Part shown: positions 18,464-25,695 of the stretch, piece after piece
How the letters are laid out: every line of letters begins with the position of its first letter
Numbering within the stretch: the stretch's first letter is position 1
Origin: Streptomyces sp. NBC_00341
GTDB lineage: Bacteria > Actinomycetota > Actinomycetes > Streptomycetales > Streptomycetaceae
NCBI RefSeq assembly: GCF_041435055.1
Contig: NZ_CP108002.1
Coordinates: 3,410,001-3,474,000, forward strand
Reading direction: 5' to 3'
DNA: 64,000 bases
The notes under the pieces: generated by a model
What the model was told of the DNA's origin: nothing
Databases searched by the model: none
The model's input: the letters and a program-made list of their open reading frames with translations, nothing else
Made by a program: the position numbers and the translations under genes

Positions 18464-19426
18464 CTATCCGTTGCCCTCCGCCGCCCTGATGGCGTCCCGG
18501 TAGGCGCGGCCCGCCGCGCGCAGGGCGGCCTCCGGGTCGGTGCCGTCCTCCTGGGCGCGGACGGCCAGGGCGAGGAGCCGGTAGCCGATGCCGTCGCCCT
18601 CGGGGAGCGGTACGTCGAGTGCGGCGGTGCGGGCGCGGCCGGCCAGCTTCGCGGCGAGCGCGAGGGCGGGCTGGCCGAGGGGTACCCCGTCGGTGACGGA
18701 CTCGCGCTGCTTCTCGATCGCCTTGGTCCGCAGCCAGTGCGCGTGGACGTCCTCCGGGGTCTCGGCGGTCTCGTCGCCGAAGACGTGCGGGTGGCGGTGG
18801 ATCAGTTTCTCGACGAGCGTGGCGGCGACGTCGTCCACCGAGAAGGGCTCCTGCTCGTCCTCCTCGGCGATGCGCGCGTGGAAGACGACCTGGAGCAGTA
18901 CGTCACCGAGCTCCTCGCGCAGTTCCTCGCGGGTGCCGTCCTCGATGGCCTCGACGAGCTCGTACGCCTCCTCGATGGCGTACTTGGCGAGGCCCTTGTG
19001 GGTCTTCTGCGAGGTCCAGGGGCACTCGATCCTGATCCGGTCCATGACCTGGACGAGATCGAGGAGGCGGGCGCCCGGCAGATCGTACGAGCCGGGCAGC
19101 AGCTCCAGGTCCGGCATCTGCACCCGCCCCGAACCGGCCAGCCTCGCCAGCCCGTCGGTCAGCGGCTGGTTGCCCTCGCCGCCGGTGAGGACGACCGCGG
19201 TCCGGCCCCCGGCGCAGGAGGCGACGAGCTCCTCGGCGTCGGGGACGGCCGCTTCTACGGTGATGCCCGCCTCGCGCAGATACGGCAGCTGCGGCTGGCC
19301 GGGCTCCCCGCAGAGCACCCGGTCCGCGGCGTGCAGCGTCTGCCAGGCGGGCCAGGACAGCAGTCCGGGCGCGACGCGGTGGCTGGCGGTGAGCAGGACG
19401 ATACGGCCGGGGTCTTCAGCGTTCAC
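18464..19426 (-). CDS. mazG: MazG-family nucleoside triphosphate pyrophosphohydrolase
   Basis: 320 residues. The N-terminal about 105 residues resemble the reduced tetrapyrrole-methylase-like domain found in actinobacterial MazG. The MazG domain (about 115-225) has CPWTSQKTHKGLAKYAIEEAYELVEAI and the downstream EELGDVLLQVVFHARIAEE, giving the ExxE and ExxD magnesium ligands. Members hydrolyse NTPs or dNTPs to monophosphates and clear damaged nucleotides. The gene is transcribed in the same direction as the SurA-like lipoprotein gene just upstream (31-bp gap). Confidence 0.92.
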   Translation of the reverse strand: MNAEDPGRIVLLTASHRVAPGLLSWPAWQTLHAADRVLCGEPGQPQLPYLREAGITVEAAVPDAEELVASCAGGRTAVVLTGGEGNQPLTDGLARLAGSGRVQMPDLELLPGSYDLPGARLLDLVQVMDRIRIECPWTSQKTHKGLAKYAIEEAYELVEAIEDGTREELREELGDVLLQVVFHARIAEEDEQEPFSVDDVAATLVEKLIHRHPHVFGDETAETPEDVHAHWLRTKAIEKQRESVTDGVPLGQPALALAAKLAGRARTAALDVPLPEGDGIGYRLLALAVRAQEDGTDPEAALRAAGRAYRDAIRAAEGNG

Positions 19427-19457
19427 GCTGCGAATCTACCCGGCCGGCCGGCCGCTG

Positions 19458-20114
19458 CTACGCCCCGGCCTCCGCCGGTGCCCGGTCGGGCTTGGTCACC
19501 TGGTTGATCCAGGGGGCCTTGTAGTCCGCGAGCTGGATCTGCTTGTTGTCCCAGCTGCCGTAGCGCGGGTTGACGTCGACCTTGAGGGCCTTGGAGGCCT
19601 TCGTCAGCGCGTCGCCGAGGGCCTTCGTGCCGGCCGGGGTCGACGGGTCCGCGCCGAGTGCCTGGGAGAGCTTGGTCAGCTGGACCTGCTCGCGCAGGAA
19701 GGAGTCGATCTGGCCCGGGGAGATCCAGCGTTCCTGGAGCACCGCGGCCCGCAGCCCCTTCTCCCCCTTGTACTGGGCGACGGCCGACTGGCGCATCTGC
19801 TGGATCTCGGCGCGGCTGACGGTGACTCCGGCGTCCGCGGAGGCCCGGTCCAGGACCCGGTCCAGGATGATCCCGTGCAGCTTGGCGCGGACGAGCTGGC
19901 CGGACTGGTCGGTGGTCTGCGCCGCCTGCTTCGAGGTGTCCTGGGCGTCGCGCACGTCCGCCACCTGGGCCTGCACGGTGGACACCGCGATCCGGTCGCC
20001 GCCCACGACGGCTGCCGCGCCGGGGTGGGCCTGGCTGCCGCAGGCGGAGAGGAGCGGCGCTGCGACGAGGGTCACGGCGGAAACGGTGAGCGCGGTGCGA
20101 CGGCGGCGGTGCAA
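19458..20114 (-). CDS. SurA N-terminal domain lipoprotein
   Basis: 218 residues from TTG at 20114. GGGAGG lies 5 bases upstream, and starting there gives a proper lipoprotein signal: four Arg, hydrophobic core, then LLSAC with the lipidated Cys. An ATG at 20177 would add 21 residues before the signal and has no ribosome site. The mature protein has a SurA_N-like helical region (AAVVGGDRIAVSTVQAQVADV, KLHGIILDRVLDRASADAGVTVSRAEI). It lacks a recognisable PPIase domain, so a chaperone-like role at the membrane surface is inferred. It sits upstream of mazG, probably in one operon. Confidence 0.85.
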   Translation of the reverse strand: MHRRRRTALTVSAVTLVAAPLLSACGSQAHPGAAAVVGGDRIAVSTVQAQVADVRDAQDTSKQAAQTTDQSGQLVRAKLHGIILDRVLDRASADAGVTVSRAEIQQMRQSAVAQYKGEKGLRAAVLQERWISPGQIDSFLREQVQLTKLSQALGADPSTPAGTKALGDALTKASKALKVDVNPRYGSWDNKQIQLADYKAPWINQVTKPDRAPAEAGA

Positions 20115-20271
20115 AGGAGCCTCCCGAGGAGATTGTGCGGCGGTGCACAAGGCCTTGCGATGATCGATGTTAGGCATGGGAACCGGTCTGGGCCACTGAT
20201 TCGGCTGATTCGACCAACGATTCGGGAGGAGTTGGGGATGTGGGCTCCCCGGGGCCCGGTCGGCGCACCGG

Positions 20272-20673
20272 TCAGCGGGCCGGTACGGAGGGTTTCCGGG
20301 GTGCGTCGGGGCGCAGCATGATCGTGCGCGAGACGACGAAGGTGATCGGGATGGCGGCCGCCGCCGCGACCAGCGGGGCGTACCGGCTGCTGAATCCGGC
20401 CAGGTCGACGAGCAGGTAGACGCCGCCGGTGGTGATGACGAAGTTGGCGGCGTTGGTGAGCGGGAAGAGCAGGAACTTCCGCCAGGTGGGCCGGGTCCGG
20501 TAGGTGAACCAGCAGTTGAGGAAGAACGACCCGGCCATGCTCAGCGCGAAGGCCCCCACGTGCGCGGCTATGTAGGGCAGCCGGGTGAGCAGGGCGAGGT
20601 AGCAGCCGTAGTAGGTGCCGGTGTTCACGACGCCCACCAGGGCGAAGCGGACCAGCTGTGCCTTGACCGTCAT
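20272..20673 (-). CDS. GtrA-family membrane protein
   Basis: 133 residues with four hydrophobic helices and the GtrA pattern: FALVGVVNTGTYYGCYLAL, FALSMAGSFFLNCWFTYR, FPLTNAANFVITTGGVYLLVD, IPITFVVSRTIM. GtrA proteins are thought to flip polyprenyl-phosphate-linked sugars. The ATG overlaps the stop of the upstream glycosyltransferase by four bases (ATGA), so the two are translationally coupled and probably act together. Confidence 0.92.
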   Translation of the reverse strand: MTVKAQLVRFALVGVVNTGTYYGCYLALLTRLPYIAAHVGAFALSMAGSFFLNCWFTYRTRPTWRKFLLFPLTNAANFVITTGGVYLLVDLAGFSSRYAPLVAAAAAIPITFVVSRTIMLRPDAPRKPSVPAR

Positions 20674-21638
20674 CGGCGTACGAACTCCAGGGGTTCCGGC
20701 TGCGGTGCCGGTCCGCGGGTTCCGGTGTTGGTGGCCTGCACCAGGTAGTGCGGGCGGCGCTTCACCTCGTAGTAGATCCGGCCGACGTACTCCCCGACCA
20801 CCCCGACCATCACCATCTGGACCCCGGCGAGGGCGGTGACGACGACGAGGAGGGTGACGTATCCGGGGGTGTCGACGCCCTTCACCAGGGCGACGCCGAC
20901 GATCCAGCCGGAGTAGACGAGGGCGAGGGAGAGCAGCAGCAGGCCGAGGTAGAGCGCGGCGCGCAGCGGCTTGTTGTTGAACGAGAGCAGTCCGTCGAGT
21001 CCGTAGTTGAGGAGTTTCCCGAAGGTCCAGGCGGAGCGGCCCTCCTCCCGGACGGCGTTCTCGTAGCTGAACGTCGTGGTGGGGAAGCCGACCCAGGCGA
21101 AGAGGCCCTTGGAGAAGCGGTTGTACTCGGTGAGTTCGAGTACGGCGTCGGCGGCCCGCCGGGAGAGCAGCCGGAAGTCTCCGACCCCGTCGACGAGTTC
21201 GACGTCGACGAGGCGGTTGATGAGCCAGTAGTAGGCGCGTGCGGTGAGCGTGCGGGTGACGCGGTCGCCCTTGCGGGTGCGCCGGGCGATGACCTGGTCG
21301 TGGCCCTGCGCGTGTTCCTCCAGCATGCGGCCGACGAGTTCCGGCGGGTGCTGGAGGTCGGCGTCCATGATGACGACGGCGTCGCCCTCGGCGTGCCGGA
21401 GGCCGGCCAGCATGGCGGCTTCCTTGCCGAAGTTGCGGCTGAAGGAGACGTAGCGGGCCCGTGGGTCGGCGGCGGCCAGCTGCCGCAGGATCGGCAGGGT
21501 CCGGTCCGCGCTCCCGTCGTCCACGTACACGAGCTGGAACTCATGACCCAGCCGGGTCATCTCATCCGTCACGCGTTCATGGAAGCGTTCGAGTATGTCT
21601 TGCTCGTTGAAGCAGGGCACCACCAGCGAGATCAGCAC
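20670..21638 (-). CDS. Polyprenyl-phosphate glycosyltransferase, GT2 (GtrB/DPM1-like)
   Basis: 322 residues from GTG at 21638. The GT-A fold starts with ISLVVPCFNEQDIL, then YVDDGSADRT, SRNFGKEAAMLAGL and the nucleotide-sugar/metal motif MDADLQHPPEL. Two C-terminal membrane helices (about 230-255 and 265-290) are followed by GEYVGRIYYEVKRRPHYLV, the signature of GtrB/ArnC/DPM1 enzymes that move a sugar from a nucleotide carrier to polyprenyl phosphate. It is coupled to gtrA. No obvious Shine-Dalgarno lies before the GTG. The sugar and final acceptor (teichoic acid, glycoprotein or other wall polymer) cannot be told. Confidence 0.92.
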   Translation of the reverse strand: MLISLVVPCFNEQDILERFHERVTDEMTRLGHEFQLVYVDDGSADRTLPILRQLAAADPRARYVSFSRNFGKEAAMLAGLRHAEGDAVVIMDADLQHPPELVGRMLEEHAQGHDQVIARRTRKGDRVTRTLTARAYYWLINRLVDVELVDGVGDFRLLSRRAADAVLELTEYNRFSKGLFAWVGFPTTTFSYENAVREEGRSAWTFGKLLNYGLDGLLSFNNKPLRAALYLGLLLLSLALVYSGWIVGVALVKGVDTPGYVTLLVVVTALAGVQMVMVGVVGEYVGRIYYEVKRRPHYLVQATNTGTRGPAPQPEPLEFVRR

Positions 21639-21730
21639 CCATGCAGATCAGCCGGTCAACGTGTCGGGAGCGGATGCCGGGTGTGGCCTGGGGGCGGACA
21701 TTGGGTGAACTGGCCCGTGGTGCAACGGAT

Positions 21731-21812
21731 TCAGCCGCCCCGGGCCCGCTGCGGGGCGAGGTCTTCAGCCGCCCCGGGCCCGCTGCGGGGCGAGGTCTTC
21801 AGCCGCCCCGGA
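21731..21812. repeat. 34-bp tandem repeat copying the 3' end of the kinase gene
   Basis: Units 21731-21764 and 21765-21798 are identical, and a third partial unit (21799-21812) is the 3' end of the kinase coding sequence including its TGA. Each unit holds a self-complementary CCCGC/GCGGG core, so the array adds hairpins and further stop codons behind the gene. Confidence 0.8.
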
Positions 21813-23331
21813 CCTTGCGGCGGCGGTCCAGCTGGCGGCGCAGTTCGGCGGGCAGCGGGTGGTTCGGGCCGTATCTGCGCTCGGTGTCGTAGAGCAGCGA
21901 CTGGAGTCCGCCGATGGCCGCCGCGTGGTCCCCGAGCGCGAGCAGGAGGTGGCCGATGCGGTGGCGGATCTCGTAGGAGCGGGCCGGGTCGTCGCCCGTC
22001 GCGTAGCGGTTCTCGTAGTACGGGAGGACGGCGCGGTACTCGGCGAGCGCGGCGGCGGGCTCGCCCAGTTGCTCCAGGCACTGCGCGGTGTCCTGGCGGA
22101 ACTGGAGGGTCTGCGGGTCGGCGGGTCCGGCCTCCGCGGCGCGGTCGTCGGCGAGGCGGCGCAGTTCGGGCAGGGCGCGGCGGTACTGGCCGTCGTCCAT
22201 CAGGGTCGCCGCGTACTGCTTGCGCAGGATGCGCACGACCGGGGAGCTCTCGCCGTGCTGTTCCGCGGCGGCCGGGAGGATGCCGCCGAGCAGGTCGACG
22301 GCATGGGTGATCCGACCCTGGCCGAGCAGTTTCTTGACCTCGTCGACCGCGGCGGCCACATCGGGCCGTGCGGGCGCCGGTGCGGGGGCGGCGGCGGGCG
22401 GAGTGGTGGCGCGGTCGGGCCACGGGGCGTGCGGGCGCAGGAAGGGGCGGGTCGGGTCGAGCGGTCCGCCGGGCGGTCCGCCGCCCCGGACGGGGAGCAG
22501 CGGGGCGAGGCTCTCGTAGACCTCCTGGACGCCGGACGGGCGGTGCTGCGGGTCCTTGGCGAGCAGCCGGAGCACGAGCGCTTCGAGCGCCTCGGGGATG
22601 TCGGGCCGGAGCCGCCGGACGGGGACGGGCGCTTCGTAGAGGTGGCGGTGGAGCACGCCGAGCGCGGTGGAGCCGGCGAACGGCACGTCGCCGGTGAGGA
22701 GTTCGTGGAGCAGGACGCCGAGTGCGTACAGGTCGGTGTAGGGGCCGACGGCGCCGCCCATCGCCTGCTCGGGGGCCATGTAGGCCGGGGAGCCGATGGG
22801 GGTGCCGGTGTGGGTGAGGCGGGTGGTGTCGGTGTCCAGGACGGAGGCGACCCCGAGGTCAAGGACGAGGACGGTGCCTTCGGGGCGCACCATCACGTTG
22901 CGGGGCTTCAGGTCGCGATGGACGATCGGGACCGCGTGCACGGCGCTGAGGACGGCGCAGAGCTGGGCAGCGACGGCGACGGACCACTGCCAGGGGTACG
23001 GAGTGTGCTCGGCGAGATGGTCGGCGAGGTCGGCGCCCTCGACGTAACTCATGACGAGGAAGAGCTCGTCGCCGTCGCTGCCCGCGTCGTGGACGGTGAC
23101 CAGGCCGGGGTGGTCGACCTGGGCGGTGACCCGGCACTCGCGGACGAAGCGGCTGCGCAGTTCGGCGGCCGCCTCGCTGCCCATGGGGCCGGTGACCCGG
23201 TCCGGGCGCAGCAGTTTGACGGCGACCCGGCGGTCCAGTCGCTGGTCGTAGGCCGTCCAGACCTGGCCCATGCCGCCCTGGCCGAGAATGGCCGCCAGCT
23301 CGTACCGCCCGCCGATGACGCGACCGCTCAC
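21799..23331 (-). CDS. Hanks-type serine/threonine protein kinase with C-terminal TPR-like region
   Basis: 510 residues. The kinase domain (about 9-275) has the Gly-rich loop GQGGMG, Lys39 in VAVKLL, the catalytic loop HRDLKPRN (Asp140), DLG at 158-160 in place of DFG, and the activation segment ending GSPAYMAPEQ. A Pro/Ala linker leads to helical repeats (about 330-500) resembling TPRs, often used to bind partners. No transmembrane helix is present, unlike PknB-type kinases. The GTG start overlaps the stop of the upstream membrane-protein gene by four bases, so that protein may act as its anchor or substrate. Confidence 0.93.
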   Translation of the reverse strand: MSGRVIGGRYELAAILGQGGMGQVWTAYDQRLDRRVAVKLLRPDRVTGPMGSEAAAELRSRFVRECRVTAQVDHPGLVTVHDAGSDGDELFLVMSYVEGADLADHLAEHTPYPWQWSVAVAAQLCAVLSAVHAVPIVHRDLKPRNVMVRPEGTVLVLDLGVASVLDTDTTRLTHTGTPIGSPAYMAPEQAMGGAVGPYTDLYALGVLLHELLTGDVPFAGSTALGVLHRHLYEAPVPVRRLRPDIPEALEALVLRLLAKDPQHRPSGVQEVYESLAPLLPVRGGGPPGGPLDPTRPFLRPHAPWPDRATTPPAAAPAPAPARPDVAAAVDEVKKLLGQGRITHAVDLLGGILPAAAEQHGESSPVVRILRKQYAATLMDDGQYRRALPELRRLADDRAAEAGPADPQTLQFRQDTAQCLEQLGEPAAALAEYRAVLPYYENRYATGDDPARSYEIRHRIGHLLLALGDHAAAIGGLQSLLYDTERRYGPNHPLPAELRRQLDRRRKVRGG

Positions 23332-23987
23332 CGGCCCTCCTCCTTGCGGAGGTAGTCGCTCAGCTCGTCGAGTTCGGCGCGGACCTGGTCGATGCGCTGG
23401 GGCTGCGGGTGGGGCTGTTGCGGGTACGGGGGGTGCGGCGGCGTCGGGGTGAGGGGCGGGGTCGGGGTCTGCGGCGGGCTCTGCCGCTGCCCGTACTGCT
23501 GTTGCGAGAAGGGCTGTTGCGGGAAGGTCTGCTGCTGGTGCGGGGGCTGCGGGGCGGGGCCCGGCTTACCGGTCACCGGGGTGGTGGTCGCGTACGCGTA
23601 CCCGGGCGTCGGCGGCACGTACCCGCCCACGGCGTGCTGCTTCGCCCCGCGCTGCCCGTAGTGGCGGATGTCCGCGACGAGGTAGTACACGGGAGCGATC
23701 AGCATCGCCAGGAGGAGCAGGGGTATGAGGACGAAGTCGATGCCGTGGGCTTCGTGCTGGTCCCGGCCGATGCCCATCACGATCGCGACGACGAACGCGA
23801 ACGCACCGGCGGCCATCCACCAGTCGAAGGCCTTGCGGCGCACGAACGCCAGCCGGAGCAGCGGGGCCCAGAGCAGTATCCCGATGGAGAACACCGAGAG
23901 CGCGCAGAACAGCACCCGCATCGACACGATCCAGGCCCGCCCCGGAACTCTGGGCGGAACGCTCTGCGGATAACCCGGCGCGTACAT
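23328..23987 (-). CDS. Membrane protein with Pro/Gln-rich tail, coupled to the kinase
   Basis: 219 residues, not a recognised family. Three hydrophobic helices lie at about 23-48, 57-75 and 84-108. A low-complexity Pro/Gln/Tyr tail follows (about 125-195), and the C-terminus is a short charged helix (QRIDQVRAELDELSDYLRKEEG) that could form a coiled coil. The stop is nested in the start of the kinase gene (GTGA), implying equimolar expression. It may be the membrane anchor or sensor for the soluble kinase; this is inference from coupling only. Confidence 0.75.
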   Translation of the reverse strand: MYAPGYPQSVPPRVPGRAWIVSMRVLFCALSVFSIGILLWAPLLRLAFVRRKAFDWWMAAGAFAFVVAIVMGIGRDQHEAHGIDFVLIPLLLLAMLIAPVYYLVADIRHYGQRGAKQHAVGGYVPPTPGYAYATTTPVTGKPGPAPQPPHQQQTFPQQPFSQQQYGQRQSPPQTPTPPLTPTPPHPPYPQQPHPQPQRIDQVRAELDELSDYLRKEEGR

Positions 23988-24123
23988 GGCTGCTCCTGGA
24001 TCCCTGGTCGGGGAAGGTCCGCGCGCACGGACGTACGCGCAGCTCCGAGGGTAGAGGGCGGCACCGGCCGGCGGACCGGGGTTGTGCGGAACCGTTGTGG
24101 TTCCGCACGCACCCTAGTCCGAG

Positions 24124-25203
24124 CTAGAGCCGCTTCGCGCTGCGCAGGGTCGCCGCGTAGTAGCCGTTGCCGTCGAGGCGTGAGGTGCCGCCCTTGTCGC
24201 CGATGGTCGGGCCGTTCACTTCCTCCCGGCTGGAGACGAAGATCAGGTGGCCGTCCGAGTCGTGGCCCATGTACATCCCGATGTGGTCCAGCCGCTGTCC
24301 GGTGCGCTGGTCGAGCTTGAAGAAGACCAGGTCGCCCGGTTGCAGCACGTCGATCGAGGTGGGCCGGTCCGCGGCCGAGATGCCCTTGAGCGGGATGACG
24401 TCGGCGCCGAGCTTGGAGCGGGCGATGCCGTTGGCGGTGCGGGGCAGTCCGTCGCCCTGGCCGTCGAGGGGGGCGAGCGGGTAGCGGGCGCGGTAGCCGA
24501 AGATCGTCCGCATGAAGCCCGAGCAGTCGATGGACCGGTAGCGGGCCTTGTCGGGCTGGCGGGTGACGCCGTTGCGGAAGGTGTACGGGATGCCCAGGTA
24601 GTCGAAGAAGTCCGACTGCTCCAGGCGCAGGTCGTTGCCCTCGCTGCCGACCGGGTTGATCGGGCCGAACTGGGCGTCACCGGCGTAGGGGACGCCCTCG
24701 TCGTCCTTCTTGAGGGGCGCGCCCTCGACGTACTGGAAGGCGAAGGCGAACAGGTCGTCCTCCTCGCTGCCGTAGTAGGTCTTGAACCAGTCCTTGAACC
24801 ACTGCTGCTTCTCGGCGCCCTTCTTCCACTTCTCCGGCATCAGCCGCACCCAGCTCTCCGTGACCACCCGGGACTTGGTGGTGGTGGGCTCGGAGAAGGT
24901 ACGGGAGGGGCCGGTGAGTGTGGCGGTGCGGGCGTGGTCGGTGAAGGTGGCGAGGACCTTGCCGCCGGCGTCACGCAGGACCGAGCGGGCGGGTGCGTTC
25001 AGCCGTTCCCAGGTCTCCTTCCCGGACTTCAGCGTGGCTCCCGCCGGCTTGTCCGTGATGGCCTGGACTGCGGGCGCCTTGGCCTGTTCGTCCTTGCGGA
25101 GCTCGACGGTGAAGTACGCGCTGGCGGCGAGCAGCGCGACCACCGTGACGCCGTGCAGGACCTGGCGGGGACGCTTGGACTGCTTGGTACGGGGAGCGGT
25201 CAT
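24124..25203 (-). CDS. NlpC/P60-type hydrolase, membrane-anchored, in the capsule operon
   Basis: 359 residues from ATG at 25203, with GAGG 7 bases upstream and only 9 bases after pgsC. A basic N-terminus precedes one membrane helix (about 18-34). The C-terminal catalytic part has RSIDCSGFMRTIFGYR (nucleophile Cys) and RLDHIGMYMGHDSDGHLIFVSS (His). NlpC/P60 enzymes cut D-Glu-diaminoacid bonds in wall peptides, and related gamma-glutamyl hydrolases cut poly-gamma-glutamate. The operon position behind pgsB and pgsC favours polymer trimming, release or wall attachment. The middle region (about 60-200) is unassigned. Confidence 0.82.
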   Translation of the reverse strand: MTAPRTKQSKRPRQVLHGVTVVALLAASAYFTVELRKDEQAKAPAVQAITDKPAGATLKSGKETWERLNAPARSVLRDAGGKVLATFTDHARTATLTGPSRTFSEPTTTKSRVVTESWVRLMPEKWKKGAEKQQWFKDWFKTYYGSEEDDLFAFAFQYVEGAPLKKDDEGVPYAGDAQFGPINPVGSEGNDLRLEQSDFFDYLGIPYTFRNGVTRQPDKARYRSIDCSGFMRTIFGYRARYPLAPLDGQGDGLPRTANGIARSKLGADVIPLKGISAADRPTSIDVLQPGDLVFFKLDQRTGQRLDHIGMYMGHDSDGHLIFVSSREEVNGPTIGDKGGTSRLDGNGYYAATLRSAKRL

Positions 25204-25212
25204 GAGATCACC

Positions 25213-25695
25213 TCAGGCAGACGGGAGGGCGCCGAGCAGGATGCCGGCGGTCAGGACGACGTAGGCGAGCAGCGAGACCGAACCGGTGGCCAGCAGCGTC
25301 GCGCCCTTCGGCTGGCGGACCAGCTGGTAGGCGATGAGGCCAGGGACGATGAAGCCGAGGGTCTGGTTGGCGTACATCAGGGGGAACTCCACCTGGAGCA
25401 CGATCATCACGGTCGCCTGGAGGATGACCCCGGTCAGCACCACCGCGGAGAACAGCCGCTTCCCGTAGAGGATGACGACCTTCTGGAGCAGCAGCACGGA
25501 CACGTAGGTGAGGACGGTGACGCCGACCACCATGGCCGCGCGCTGGAGGTCCTCGACGAGGGTCAGCGCCAGCCAGCCGGGGGTGATCATGCCGCCGGGC
25601 GAGAGGTTGGTCGTCAGGTAGCAGACCAGGGAGAACATCAGGCCGAGTGCGATGCCGATGGCGGCGATCTCGGGCGTCAGGACGGTGGGGATCAA
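25213..25695 (-). CDS. pgsC: Poly-gamma-glutamate synthase subunit PgsC/CapC
   Basis: 160 residues and about five membrane helices. TTG at 25695 is supported by GGAG 7 bases upstream and by a four-base overlap with the pgsB stop (TTGA). The sequence opens with LIPTVLTPEIAAIGIALGLM and includes LSPGGMITPGWLAL, the conserved start of CapC/PgsC. Together with PgsB it forms the minimal membrane ligase that polymerises glutamate. The length matches the family. Confidence 0.88.
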   Translation of the reverse strand: MIPTVLTPEIAAIGIALGLMFSLVCYLTTNLSPGGMITPGWLALTLVEDLQRAAMVVGVTVLTYVSVLLLQKVVILYGKRLFSAVVLTGVILQATVMIVLQVEFPLMYANQTLGFIVPGLIAYQLVRQPKGATLLATGSVSLLAYVVLTAGILLGALPSA

